DNA of 64,000 nt from an uncultured Saprospiraceae bacterium (GCA_937959115.1 CALGAW010000007.1:1-64000), one strand, 5' to 3'. Shown: positions 11,201 through 19,117, numbered from the stretch's first letter. The notes: generated from the letters alone by a model not told the origin. Made by a program: numbers and translations.

Positions 11201-14045
11201 CAGAAGGCGTTGCTGACACGGTAGTCTGTGGTGTATTTGTTGGCCCCGTAATCGTTCCACTCCCAGAGACTTTTGTCCACAGATAAGTTTCATTAATATT
11301 TGGAGTAGCGTCTGGGAATCCGACAATTCTAGGCCCGCAGCCATCAATTCCTGCTTCTGCTCTAATCACAGCGACTTCTGTTTGATCGTACCAAGTACAC
11401 CCCTCTTTTTCAGCGGTGAGGAAATAAGTGATTGGGTTTGGATTTGGAAAACTTAGGTTTCCATGATCAAATGTTGTTGGGGTAACCATGTTATCAACTA
11501 AATAGGATCCTGGTGCCCAAGTGTAATCAAAACCAGTTTCTGGAGCATTCCCAATCATTGTAGTGGTTCCAAAACAAATGACTTGATCTGGGCCAGCAAA
11601 ATCAACGTTTGGTCCTACAATTGGACTTACTGTCACCTGATCGGTTGTAGAGCAGGTGGTACCGCCCGTTACTGGTATTGTCAATGTTACGGTGTAGGTA
11701 GTAACACTTGTAGGCGAGGCGATTGGATTCGGACAATTTGTACAACTTAATCCAGTAGGAGGCGTCCATCCGTATGCCACCCCCGCTAGTCCTGGGATGG
11801 CTGTTCCTCCAATAGATGGAGGAGGCTGGTTTTCACAGAAAGAGACATCTGGTCCAGCATCTGCAGCGTAAGCATTGACAATAGATTGATCGAGTTGTCT
11901 GCAATTGTTTGCATCTGTTACAGTAACCGTATAGATCGTAGCTCCATCGACTGAAGGTGTAACCGTTTGATTTGCAGCGGTTCCAATAATGGTTGTGCTA
12001 TTTCCGGCGGCCCATTGGTATTGGTAAGGAGGCGTTCCACCAGTAACCGTTGAACTCATGGTAACCGGTGTTCCAGGACAAGTGTTATACAGGCCACCAG
12101 CATCTACAGCAGGCGCGTTGTTTACACCAACATTCACGCAATGAACAGTTGATGTCTGGAGAATACCACCACCACAACATTGTGTTTCCTTGGCGAGTCT
12201 TCTGAAACAGGTGGTTACGGAAAGCGGTATTGGCGTATAATTCTTTTTGATTGCTCCTGGGAGGTCTGTCCACGGTCCAGAGCTACTTGGAGCGCTTTGC
12301 CATTGGTATTCTGCCTCGATATCTCTTTGAAGCACTGTTGCACCACAAACATCTGTAGGCGGTAAAACTGCCCCAGAAACTATATAAGGATCAACAACAA
12401 TTTGAACAACGAATCCATTTTTACAAACTTCTTGAGAAGCTGGAGTTGGATTCGGATCTCCTTCAAAATCTGTTGCGCAGGTCTCGATAACAAAAGAAAC
12501 AATTTCAATTTCTCCTTGACCACTGCTAGGGCTAGCCGAACTTCCATTTGTTATTGGGAAACAATTTTCGCTACTTCCAGCAATCCAGGTTTTCGAGCCA
12601 TCAAACTGTAGCCAATCTTTGGAAATTAGGGAACCAGTGTTGTCATTAAGTACACCGCCATAAAAGCTTGCGAACTCAAGATCGCCTGCTAAAGTTAGCA
12701 CCGTGTAATAAAAATCTTCTGACCCATTTAAAAAACTTCCATTCGTTGTTACAAGCGTAGGAAGGCTCGAAGACGTAACTACATGGACTTTATCATTATG
12801 AATTTGGAGATCAGAAAATTTAGATGAAGTCTGAATTCCACCATATTCCCAAATTACGTTTCCATTCATGTCTAATTTAAGGGCAGCAATGGCTCTGCTT
12901 ACATTTGGATCTTCAAATGCGGTAGTGTATAAATAACCATTATGGTATTCTAGATTATTAGAATATGTCACAACGTCTAAAATGTACGTACTGGCCAGTC
13001 GATTCAAGTTTGCGTCATAATGCGCAAACACCATATTTTGTTGGGATTGCTTTGAGGTACCATTCGTTACTGGAAAATCAGTTGAGTAGGTATTTCCTTC
13101 GATAAAAACGTTTCCACCTTCAGCGAGAATATCAACAAACTCTTCTTCATCGGATCCGCCAAGATAAGTCATTGCCAATAAGCTACCAGCGTTAATGTCA
13201 TAAGAGGCGACAACTAAATCCCAAATACCTGAGTTTGCAGTACCGTCTGTTATGGGAAGTGCTGTGGAGCTTGACATAAAAGCAATGTAGGCTGTTGTTC
13301 CGTCAAGATCTATTCCGGAATAGCTTTCTTCTCCAACATCTCCAATGAAGGTCGAAAAACTAATCCCCATACTTGCTAAATCTACTTGGACATATGCAAT
13401 GTCACCTGCACCACCATAAGTAGTACCATTTGTAACAGGAAAACCAGGTGAGGCGGTACCTATAACAAGGTGGGCCTTACCTGCGGAAACCTCTACATCG
13501 TGCGGCTCTTCGAATAGCGTACCTCCTAGATAGGTTCCACCTGCCACGTTTCCATTCAGATCTAATTTAAGAACATGGACATCTCCATTGAATGAACCTC
13601 CGCTATGTCCAGGACCAGTAGTAGAAGGTAAACCAGAACCACTTGAGACTCCAATGACATAGAGATTTGAGCCTTCTAGTTTTAACTCGTAAGGATAATC
13701 ATTATCCGGACTTCCGTATAATCTTGCTTCTAACAAATTCATTGTTAAAGCATCATATTTCAAGAAATAGTAATCAGCTGAACCTGCGGGAACACTTCCA
13801 TCTGTTGTAACAAAGTTAGTACCATCAGTTGCTCCAATAATGTAGAGAAAATTATTATCCACAATATAATCAGAAACCCGATCACTTGATGAGGATCCAT
13901 AATAACCAGATGCTAGGATATAATCTTGAGCGCTTAGGTTGTTACATGAAATTAAAAAGTAAAGAAAAGTAAGAAATGGGAGGATAGACTTGTGTAGTAC
14001 GGATATACAGGTATCCAATACGTACAACGTACGTTTGCAGTTCAT
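5247..14045 (-). CDS. 2932-residue secreted multi-domain surface protein with Cys/Asp-rich repeat array
   Basis: The start at 14045 gives a signal peptide (hydrophobic core before LSAQDY). Layout by residue: about 45-515, SBBP-like propeller repeats (PVTNG, TYLGG); 515-640, an Ig-like domain with several Cys; 640-1550, about ten PKD/Ig-like repeats; 1555-1710, two SprB-like repeats (GDKSGSIDL, AGTYTVTAVDADGC); 1712-2763, twenty units of about 51 residues (DIC, DCDNGG, NIxEC, DPxDPxDDC); 2764-2932, a terminal beta-rich domain. Known from families: SprB-like and PKD-like repeats occur in Bacteroidota gliding and adhesion proteins, and DxDGDGxxNxxE-like motifs bind calcium in thrombospondin type 3 and related repeats. 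Inferred: a long, calcium-stiffened, disulfide-rich surface fibre. No T9SS type A or CHU_C sorting domain is recognisable at the end. Tandem paralogue of the gene at 1-5058. Confidence 0.93.
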   Translation of the reverse strand: MNCKRTLYVLDTCISVLHKSILPFLTFLYFLISCNNLSAQDYILASGYYGSSSSDRVSDYIVDNNFLYIIGATDGTNFVTTDGSVPAGSADYYFLKYDALTMNLLEARLYGSPDNDYPYELKLEGSNLYVIGVSSGSGLPSTTGPGHSGGSFNGDVHVLKLDLNGNVAGGTYLGGTLFEEPHDVEVSAGKAHLVIGTASPGFPVTNGTTYGGAGDIAYVQVDLASMGISFSTFIGDVGEESYSGIDLDGTTAYIAFMSSSTALPITDGTANSGIWDLVVASYDINAGSLLAMTYLGGSDEEEFVDILAEGGNVFIEGNTYSTDFPVTNGTSKQSQQNMVFAHYDANLNRLASTYILDVVTYSNNLEYHNGYLYTTAFEDPNVSRAIAALKLDMNGNVIWEYGGIQTSSKFSDLQIHNDKVHVVTSSSLPTLVTTNGSFLNGSEDFYYTVLTLAGDLEFASFYGGVLNDNTGSLISKDWLQFDGSKTWIAGSSENCFPITNGSSASPSSGQGEIEIVSFVIETCATDFEGDPNPTPASQEVCKNGFVVQIVVDPYIVSGAVLPPTDVCGATVLQRDIEAEYQWQSAPSSSGPWTDLPGAIKKNYTPIPLSVTTCFRRLAKETQCCGGGILQTSTVHCVNVGVNNAPAVDAGGLYNTCPGTPVTMSSTVTGGTPPYQYQWAAGNSTTIIGTAANQTVTPSVDGATIYTVTVTDANNCRQLDQSIVNAYAADAGPDVSFCENQPPPSIGGTAIPGLAGVAYGWTPPTGLSCTNCPNPIASPTSVTTYTVTLTIPVTGGTTCSTTDQVTVSPIVGPNVDFAGPDQVICFGTTTMIGNAPETGFDYTWAPGSYLVDNMVTPTTFDHGNLSFPNPNPITYFLTAEKEGCTWYDQTEVAVIRAEAGIDGCGPRIVGFPDATPNINETYLWTKVSGSGTITGPTNTPQTTVSATPSGNTVYRLTVSYMGTTCVDQVNVPQCGCNVLIGVLAGIGCPSNILYDDVCMQASPVNIPAPYTISWSPSVGLDTAGGPVVCLTDNVPRIYTATITSDLDPTVSCSAQIEVNDPAWSEPDFTAQDPIVCPDQPVSIGEPNVAGYSYVWLPQNNLNNNMISNPTATVPSTTNFTVVVEDVLSGCRTKDTATVTVASTFANAGPDQVVCNAGVLTLGTPPVGNTTYSWTPANANWQNGTNQNSPQPDVLVAINTTFILTATSTLSGCTDIDTVEVTVGQPVPPFILPNVNYCPSAGFVQIGNGAPTGLGLTYSWSPTTNMNNPNIAMPVIDPAPPNGGVYTLIVTNASGCSYQQTQLLRPQLPTPIVAGAQVLCVGETANIGSNSNPTGPGTTYSWSPGIGLSSTTSPNPVFTASNTGIFTYTLTVTVNGCSNTAMVNIVVNDFEVNVGPSTVCEGGCALIGIPPVLGATYNWAPTTGLDDPTSSNPLACVNVNTIYTLTATGPNGCQDIVQVPVFVNPSPAPQVTIPPLNYCIGFPNQFLMPSVTPPGSYIYKWEPNNGTLIYPSSPSPEVIITTAGTYVYSVTVTNATSGCATVATTTVIAVAECAVECEFTLDLVTEDLACNGDKSGSIDLTPMNGAAPIAYDWSNGANTEDIGSLAAGTYTVTAVDADGCIATGSAVVREPDRLTCMTTVVQHVSSNGGNDGIAQVAANGGEAPYGYMWDVSTGGQTTAIATGLSAGFYLVSVSDDSGCNTVCNVNITEPDAPCDLCSEAENGSLDICVEILTNPSIGTLDCDNGGIINSIECDHMGDPLDPEDDCSIAETAGVDICAEIGGDPNHPLASQDCDNGGVINIDECNGGDDPFDPSDDCQSALDQMLNICALINYDPMHPLASLDCDEGGVTNIVECNGGGDPSDPDDDCWYAGDAGIDICVLLDPDGDGTFDDTHPWANLDCDDGGIPNIVECITGDDPSDPSDDSECYCEDAAAGTLDICALLDVLPNHPAATLDCDNGGVINNDECNNNGDPNDPDDECTVADAGNIDICALIAGDVDHPLALVDCDNGGVFNIDECNGGDDPFDPMDDCQSALDQGLNLCAIIGFDPTHPLANLDCDSGGVINITECNTGDDPSDPDDDCHAAVDSGMDICAIIAGTTNHPWASLDCDDGSVDNQTECDRGTDPSDPSDDITCPIDYCEEAANGTIDICAVINGDPNHPAATLDCDNGGVINIDECNNNGDPNDPDDECTVADAGNIDICALIAGDVDHPLAQVDCDNGGVLNIDECNGGDDPFDPSDDCQSALDQGINICVLINLDPMHPLATLDCDNGGVDNIVECENGGDPSDPDDDCQYAGPAGIDICVLLDPDGDGTFDATHPWATLDCDDGGVINITECITGDDPNVPSDDPQCLCDEAANGGIDICMLLDADPTNPIGSLDCDNGGIDNQTECDNNGEPNDPEDDCQVAITAGEDLCAIINGDPDHPLASQDCDNGGVPNIIECDNNGDPTDPVDDCSVAKAGGINICILINWDPMHPLATLDCDNGGVDNITECNNGLDACDPGDDCVAAVRGGLDICAIINGDPNHPWASLDCDNGSVMNIVECNDGRDPSDPSDDIICEIDFCKEAAEGNIDICITLDAEPDHPLASQDCDNGGVINSIECGNNGDPNDPMDDCSIAITADLDICAMINGDPNHPLANQDCDNGGVINIIECNSGEDPTDPADDCQAAIDEMIDICLLIGFDPTHPMSTLDCDNGGIDNFTECANGNDPTDPIDDCDVVIDEQIDVCSILTNDPNNPLGTQDCDGDGVINGTECTDMTDPLDPCDFDSGSITLPVTADQSDCENLCPDLTPIVTILPGNIAGLSAVGVAVEISEINGIDTDGSDIKVRMPSDPRLVFVWDLGLTFVALTNVQNADWNYLGDNGIVQEWIYNGPGSPSSIIPGGTTSAFGFESFYDPQSTDGQTTITATIVPFGGGECNILNDTDSERLVYFE
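5756..8912 (-). repeat. 20-unit coding tandem repeat, five blocks of four units
   Basis: The array encodes residues of about 1712-2763 of the giant protein. The basic unit is about 51 residues (153 bp) with four Cys: C-x2-A...DIC, DCDNGG, EC and DPxDPxDDC. I count 20 DCD motifs. Every fourth unit differs from the other three: in blocks 1-4 it has HPW instead of HPL and a longer Cys-rich tail, and the next block starts with a C-x-EA(A/E)xG motif. Blocks 2 and 3 are nearly identical in their first two units, which points to recent block duplication. The last unit degenerates to the canonical DCDGDGVINGTEC calcium-binding form. Confidence 0.9.
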
Positions 14046-14283
14046 AGGTTAATGGTTTGAAGGTTAAAGGGAACGGATTCTTATATTGTCTTGATTATAT
14101 GGGGGAAACTAGAGGTAAGAATCTGATTTACAATTAATGTTTATATCATATTCATAGATTTGATTATTTAAATGTAGTAAAATTTATAATTAAACTCTAA
14201 AAAAAGAGATTTTTCCAAACAAATATCATTGTAAAGCTATATAACATGCAGTATCAGCTGTTTTTGAATTCAACTAATCAAAT

Positions 14284-15801
14284 TCACAATTTGACCTTAT
14301 TCCTAAACCAGCTATCGAACCTAACAACCTCAAAACCAGTTGGGTCCCAATAGTATTTACCATTCCCTTTTTCTAATAAGTCTAAACTGTTTTTAACTTT
14401 CAAGCTGGTCTCTTTGAAATCGCCTCGACTTTTAGCCAGCATTCTAATAATATTTAATATTTCTAATGCTCTGAAGATGTTTGACTCATTTTTCTTTAAA
14501 CTATTGAGTAGTTTGTAGAAATTGTCCTTGTTGTAGGCTACAATATCCCAAGCATTTTCATCAATTCTCATCATTAGTTCTAAAATACGATGGCCTAGTT
14601 CCCAACCAGAACGGTCTTTGGCAAGTACAGTGTTTTGACTAAGTAATTTAGAGGCTTGTTCTTTCTCATTTAGCAGGTAAAGCACATTTACTTTATAAAA
14701 AGTCCATCGCGCTTTAAATGTTCTGCTTCCCTGTTTGGATTTGTATTGTTTGTGTTTCATCGCGGAATCGATGGTTTCATTAGCCATATCAAATCTGTTA
14801 GCTCTTAAATAACTGAAGAAAAGAATTTCCATGGCCCGAAGCTGGTTAATCATTCCATCTCGAAAACTGTTGACTGACTTTTTTGCTTCCTCTTGTGCCT
14901 GCGCATATTTACCTGTTTGGATCAACAATTTAGAAAGCACCATTTGCAGACCAGATTTATTGGAATTCATATTTAAGGAGTGACTATTTGCAACAAGGTC
15001 TTGGAGTTTCTTAACTAGTTTAATTGCTTCTTCAAATTCTTGGAGATTGATATGGTGGCTTGACTTTAGGCTATAATAGAAAAACATGAAGTTATCTGAG
15101 GATTGTACAGTGACTATCTTATCCATTTCTTCACAAAAGACTTTACTCTTTTCCAACATCTCTTCATTTTTGTTGGTGTTGAAGTGATTAGACATATTTA
15201 CAATCTCGTAATATTCCTGAACCTTAATAAAGTCAGTATATTCTTTGAGATAATAGTTTAAATCTTTGTTATATTCATCGTATTTTTTTTCTCCTTCACG
15301 AAATCCAGTCGTTCGACGCAATACGGTTTTAATTCTGATTATTTCTGGGAAAATTTCATATTTAATCGCAATTTTTAATGCTTTATTGAGTTCTTTTTCA
15401 GCTTCTTTGTAGAGTCCTCTTCTTAATAAAAGTAAGCCTTGACTTGTAATTCGTTCACATTCAAGCTGGGCTTTAATCATGGGAGAGATATTTTTCTTAT
15501 TCGAGGAGTCATGAATAAGTAAATAACTTAAGATATCATTTTTGAGTCTGGATTTTAAGTGTGAAAATGCGGTCTTATCTTTCGTTGATTTGTATAATTT
15601 TCTAAACGTATCGAGTTCTACATTAGTTTTTCCAGAAAAAATTTCAGGTAAATTAATCTTGTTTTCACAATACTCCAAGGCTATTAAAAAGAGCTTAAAT
15701 CGCTTTTGCTCATCCTTGTTTACTTTTGAATTATAAATATTTTTAATAAATTGTTTTTCACTGGGCTTTAAGGTGTTTACTATTTTTATTATACTTTTCA
15801 T
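14284..15801 (-). CDS. Helical, TPR-like protein of unknown function
   Basis: The protein has 505 residues, a highly charged Lys/Glu-rich composition, no signal peptide and no membrane segment, so it should be cytoplasmic. Residues of about 110-430 read as repeated helix pairs with TPR-like spacing (GLLLLRRGLYKEAEKELNKA, then LIQTGKYAQAQEEAKKSV). Residues 1-100 form a separate helical segment beginning LKPSEKQFIKN. I do not recognise a named family. TPR arrays bind protein partners, so a scaffold or regulator role is possible but unproven. It is co-directional with the giant genes but separated by 238 bp, and its 3' end shows no strong terminator. The start at 15801 is the first ATG after an A/T-rich leader with AATATTTG, one base off the -7 consensus. 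Confidence 0.8.
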   Translation of the reverse strand: MKSIIKIVNTLKPSEKQFIKNIYNSKVNKDEQKRFKLFLIALEYCENKINLPEIFSGKTNVELDTFRKLYKSTKDKTAFSHLKSRLKNDILSYLLIHDSSNKKNISPMIKAQLECERITSQGLLLLRRGLYKEAEKELNKALKIAIKYEIFPEIIRIKTVLRRTTGFREGEKKYDEYNKDLNYYLKEYTDFIKVQEYYEIVNMSNHFNTNKNEEMLEKSKVFCEEMDKIVTVQSSDNFMFFYYSLKSSHHINLQEFEEAIKLVKKLQDLVANSHSLNMNSNKSGLQMVLSKLLIQTGKYAQAQEEAKKSVNSFRDGMINQLRAMEILFFSYLRANRFDMANETIDSAMKHKQYKSKQGSRTFKARWTFYKVNVLYLLNEKEQASKLLSQNTVLAKDRSGWELGHRILELMMRIDENAWDIVAYNKDNFYKLLNSLKKNESNIFRALEILNIIRMLAKSRGDFKETSLKVKNSLDLLEKGNGKYYWDPTGFEVVRFDSWFRNKVKL

Positions 15802-16513
15802 ACATTTATAACTGCAAATATTGTTGTGAATACCAATTAAAATGAAACCTAAATCCGAAATCTATGAAATTTCCATGTCATTTACCGAGAACAACCCTCT
15901 CTATAAACACCTGACAAACAGAAAGATAAATATTTATAACAAATAATATTGTCCTCAAGTATATGGGTCAACATTACTTGTTTCAAATTAAAAGATACAA
16001 TATTTTTGTAAAAAGAAAATATTTCTTTTTACAAATAACTTTGTCAATTTATCCAACAACTTTCTCTTTAACTAATTGATAGACAGATTTTTTACTTGAA
16101 AAATTGTCATATTCCTCTGTCAATAAAGAAATTAGTCAGATTTGCTGGTTGAATTCTAATTCTTGAAATTTACCTATTATTTATTCTAAAAAACCTTTTG
16201 TTATGAACCTAATAGAAACAAATATAGTAGACGCAATTTTAAATTTACTTGGATGGTGGGATAATACTGAAGGATAAACTTTGGTTCCCTACAACATTTC
16301 CAAGATACCTAAATAGCATTCTAGCAATAAAGAATGCTGATGAAAAGTTATTATAAATTCTGAAATTCGGAAATCATTCCGCATTCTGACAATTCAATTA
16401 TAGGGCTCAATCATTTTATAAATGACTGGCGTACTAACTTTTATAAAAATTAATGAATAAAATCGAATTCATTTCTTAGTTATTTATTGCCTACTTTTTA
16501 TAAAAATTTAATT

Positions 16514-16521
16514 TACCTTTG
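16514..16521 (+). promoter_or_regulatory. Bacteroidota -7 box TACCTTTG for the RNA candidate
   Basis: TACCTTTG is an exact TAnnTTTG match. The nearest upstream TTG (16487-16489) is 24 bases away, longer than the 19 to 21 bases seen at other promoters here, so the -33 element is uncertain. Expected transcription start is near 16527. Confidence 0.5.
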
Positions 16522-16526
16522 AAAAT

Positions 16527-16774
16527 GAATTAACAAACGTTCTCTAATCCAAACAGAGACACCTTTGACTAACACATTAAAGTATGAGTTCTAAAGACCA
16601 TACTCTAACTTTGATAACCAACTAATGCTGCGCAACTTTAAGTGAAGACAAACGGTCTCCATACGACGAGTTTTATTAGGTGTCTTTACAGCCTTTTAGA
16701 CACTTAATAGAAACTTAAAAGTTAAAATTAGAGGTTATTTTGCTCCATCAATATTTTGATGGGGCTTTTTTTTT
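16527..16774 (+). ncRNA. Candidate structured non-coding RNA, about 250 nt
   Basis: The segment lies between a consensus -7 box and a strong intrinsic terminator and contains no credible ORF. A long-range stem pairs 16555-16564 (AGAGACACCT) with 16678-16687 (AGGTGTCTTT), 10 bp with one G-U. The 3' strand of that stem can instead pair with AGACACTT at 16698-16705, so two mutually exclusive folds exist. Inside are smaller hairpins (TATG/CATA near 16585-16613; AGAC/GTCT near 16647-16659). This could be a 6S-like RNA, another housekeeping RNA, or a regulatory leader for the dynamin-like gene 136 bp downstream. I do not recognise tmRNA, RNase P or SRP RNA signatures. The 5' end is estimated from the -7 box. 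Confidence 0.4.
16742..16774 (+). terminator. Strong intrinsic terminator ending the RNA candidate
   Basis: A 10-bp stem (GCTCCATCAA / TTGATGGGGC, one G-U pair) with loop TATT is followed by nine T. It lies 136 bp before the dynamin-like gene, so it ends something upstream even though no protein gene precedes it on this strand. That supports an RNA gene or an attenuated leader. Confidence 0.85.
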
Positions 16775-16909
16775 ATAGTCTAAACTATTCTTCCTTCTAA
16801 CGTAAATAATAATTATTAGGTTTCAATAAACTAGATTTGAAAAAGATATTTTAAGGATCATTTTGCATTATTCTGTGGAAAGTATAAATTGCACCAATAG
16901 GAAATTCAT

Positions 16910-18652
16910 ATGAACAATACAATATTAGATGACCGATTGCAGGCTTATCGGTTCAAAATTAATGAAATAGTAAAACAGTTACACCTCATCACGATTGACA
17001 TCGGGAACCAAGAACTGTCTAACACCGTAAATGATCTAAGAGACCGGATTAATGATCCATTTATGTTTGTTATTTGTGGAGAGGTTAAAGCTGGAAAAAG
17101 TAGCTTTATCAATGCGCTACTCAACGCAAAAAAAGAAGTGTGTAAAGTCGCTCCTGATCCTTGTACAGACTCTATCCAACAAATCATGTATGGTAATGAG
17201 GAAAACACAATCGTCATAAACGATCACCTGAAAAAAATACTTTTGCCCATTCCGATCCTCAAAGACATTGCAATTGTAGATACTCCTGGCACAAACACAA
17301 TTTCAGACCACCACCAAGAAGTTACAGAAAGGTTCGTACCAGGAAGCGACCTTATCATTTTCGTCTTCGAAGCGAAAAACCCGTATCGGCAATCAGCTTG
17401 GGACTTCTTCGACTTTATTCACTCCGATTGGAGAAAAAAAGTAATCTTCGTACTCCAGCAAGCCGATCTAATGAATGACGATGATCTGACCATCAATATT
17501 GAAGGAGTCAGAAAATACGCGGTTAAAAAAGGAATTACAGAACCACAAATCTTTGCTGTTTCTGCAAAGTTTGAGCTCGAAGGAAATCTACAAAACAGTG
17601 GTTTCCTTCCTGTTAGACAGTATATCCAAGAAAATATTACTGGAGGACAAGCGCCATTCCTCAAACTGATTAACAATCTAGAAACGTTTAAAGGTGTCAG
17701 CAATCGGATACAAGAAGGGCTCGATGTGCGAATTGCTCAATTCAAGGAAGATGTAAACTTCAGAACAGACGTCACAGAAACGCTTAATGATCAGCATCAA
17801 CGATCTAACAATCAAGTCAATCTCTTGGTCGAAAACCTCCTTGGAGGATACGATCGGGTAACTCGGTCTTATGAAGAACGACTTAGTAATGGACTTGGTT
17901 TCTTCTCAATAGCAAAACGGACGATAACTGGACTGTTTAAACGAAAAAAATCGAAAACTGAAGACTGGTTTCTAGATCTAACTAAATCACTAGAAACTGA
18001 CCTGACGAATGAGTTGAGACCCAAACTAGATTCTGGTGTTCATGATATTGCCGAGAGTATACAGCAAATGGCAAAATTGATCGACCTGAAAATTAAAAAT
18101 AGTAAGACGATCCTTAAGGAAAATCATGAGATCTTTGGAGACATCGCTGACAAACGAAGTACGATACTCCGTGATTTGCAACGAGAATTTGAGGATTTCC
18201 TAAAACGAGATGAGAATTTTCTTGGCACTCAGATGTTTGAAAATAGCTCTATTAGCCCAAATGTTGTTACTGGTAGCGGAATTGCTTTAATTGGAATGGT
18301 CGTAGCTACTGTTGCCCAAGGAGCTGTATTTGACATTACTGGTGGCATAATTACGGCTGTAGGGATGGTATTTGCTGGTATTACCGCTAGTGTTAAAAGA
18401 AAACAGATTATTGAATCTTATAATACGGAGATCAAGAAAGGACGAGATAAAATTGAAAATGAAATTGTAAACAAACTAAGCAGCTACATTAATAATATCA
18501 AGCAAAAAATTGACGATAATTTTGATGATTTTGATGCGATGGTATCGTTAGAGAAAAAGCAAATTGATAAGTTTGAATTGACATTCAAAGACATTCAAAC
18601 CAACATGAATGATGTAGAAAAGGATCTCAGTGATTTTAAACCAGCATTATAA
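16910..18652 (+). CDS. Dynamin-like GTPase
   Basis: The protein has 580 residues. The dynamin N-type GTPase domain lies at about 50-250: G1 GEVKAGKSS at 57-65, a conserved Thr region near 86-88, G3 DTPG at 125-128, and a G4-equivalent QQAD at 184-187 where many family members have TKxD. Helical stalk segments follow (about 260-450). A Gly/Ala-rich hydrophobic hairpin lies at about 453-498 (IALIGMVVATVA, then IITAVGMVFAGITA) and would insert into membrane, with a final helix after it. Bacterial dynamin-like proteins remodel or repair membranes by GTP-driven assembly. This one stands alone, whereas many bacterial family members occur as paired genes. A terminated RNA-like cassette lies directly upstream. 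Confidence 0.88.
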   Translation: MNNTILDDRLQAYRFKINEIVKQLHLITIDIGNQELSNTVNDLRDRINDPFMFVICGEVKAGKSSFINALLNAKKEVCKVAPDPCTDSIQQIMYGNEENTIVINDHLKKILLPIPILKDIAIVDTPGTNTISDHHQEVTERFVPGSDLIIFVFEAKNPYRQSAWDFFDFIHSDWRKKVIFVLQQADLMNDDDLTINIEGVRKYAVKKGITEPQIFAVSAKFELEGNLQNSGFLPVRQYIQENITGGQAPFLKLINNLETFKGVSNRIQEGLDVRIAQFKEDVNFRTDVTETLNDQHQRSNNQVNLLVENLLGGYDRVTRSYEERLSNGLGFFSIAKRTITGLFKRKKSKTEDWFLDLTKSLETDLTNELRPKLDSGVHDIAESIQQMAKLIDLKIKNSKTILKENHEIFGDIADKRSTILRDLQREFEDFLKRDENFLGTQMFENSSISPNVVTGSGIALIGMVVATVAQGAVFDITGGIITAVGMVFAGITASVKRKQIIESYNTEIKKGRDKIENEIVNKLSSYINNIKQKIDDNFDDFDAMVSLEKKQIDKFELTFKDIQTNMNDVEKDLSDFKPAL

Positions 18653-18655
18653 GAA

Positions 18656-18880
18656 CTACCTTCCTGAAACAAGACCACCCTTCACTTGGTCTATGATGAA
18701 ATAGAAAATTTTAACATCGGGAAGAACAGGAACATTATTTTCCTGAACAGGGACTGAAATCAAGTTCGTTTGAGAATTGTCCTGCTTGCTACTTTCTGCA
18801 TTTAGGAAACTATATGCGGAAAAGCTCAAAATAAAAAGAACAACTACAGCTATTGTTTTAATATGGTTATTGATTCTCAT
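18656..18880 (-). CDS. Small exported protein of unknown function
   Basis: The protein has 74 residues. An N-terminal hydrophobic segment (TIAVVVLFILSFSAYSFL) after a basic start forms a signal peptide or membrane anchor, and the rest is a short polar tail. A -7 box TACATTTG lies at 18885-18892, only 4 bases before the ATG, so the transcript would be nearly leaderless. The stop is 3 bp from the end of the convergent dynamin-like gene. No family is recognised. The promoter and signal sequence favour this frame over the overlapping plus-strand frame at 18777-18989. Confidence 0.5.
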   Translation of the reverse strand: MRINNHIKTIAVVVLFILSFSAYSFLNAESSKQDNSQTNLISVPVQENNVPVLPDVKIFYFIIDQVKGGLVSGR

Positions 18881-18884
18881 TGTA

Positions 18885-18892
18885 CAAATGTA
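18885..18892 (-). promoter_or_regulatory. -7 box TACATTTG upstream of the 74-residue exported protein
   Basis: An exact TAnnTTTG match on the minus strand, read as TACATTTG, directly before the ATG at 18880. No TTG was found at the usual -33 distance. Confidence 0.4.
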
Positions 18893-19065
18893 TTTTGACT
18901 ACCATGTAAAATTAAGGAATGATATTGACTATTTAAAACGTATCTGTCGATTAAATTGTTGCGTTCATCTAAATGTTGTTACTTTTTGACTCGTTTTACG
19001 TGTATTCATTGGTAATAAATTGAAAGTGTGTACTTCAACCCGCATTATGCAATACTATAATTCTA

Positions 19066-19096
19066 TTGTAAAATGCAGCTATTAATACTACCTTAG
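19066..19096 (+). promoter_or_regulatory. Probable pfkA promoter
   Basis: TTG at 19066-19068, a 20-base spacer, then TACCTTAG at 19089-19096 (one mismatch to TAnnTTTG). It lies 21 bases before the pfkA start, giving a leader of roughly 15 nt. Confidence 0.5.
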
Positions 19097-19117
19097 CAAC
19101 TTAAATAAAATTGTATT

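Larger units (their letters stand above)
15802..16909. other. 1.1 kb region without a clear protein gene
   Basis: This is very AT-rich and holds no ORF of normal size. A 24-codon frame at 16203-16277 (starts MNLIETNIVD, plus strand) has no convincing ribosome site and is followed by a perfect 8-bp inverted repeat (AGCATTCT / AGAATGCT, 16315-16338). The sequence ACTTTTATAAAAATTAAT near 16436 is nearly repeated at about 16492, just before a consensus -7 box. The right third holds the structured RNA candidate listed separately. Confidence 0.6.

Noticed and set aside
16527-16774. tmRNA, RNase P RNA or SRP RNA
   Set aside because: No TTCGAATC-CCA tail, no RNase P core signature and no SRP tetraloop domain were seen, so only a generic RNA call is made.
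18777-18989. 70-codon plus-strand frame
   Set aside because: It overlaps the minus-strand exported protein, which has a promoter and a signal peptide.
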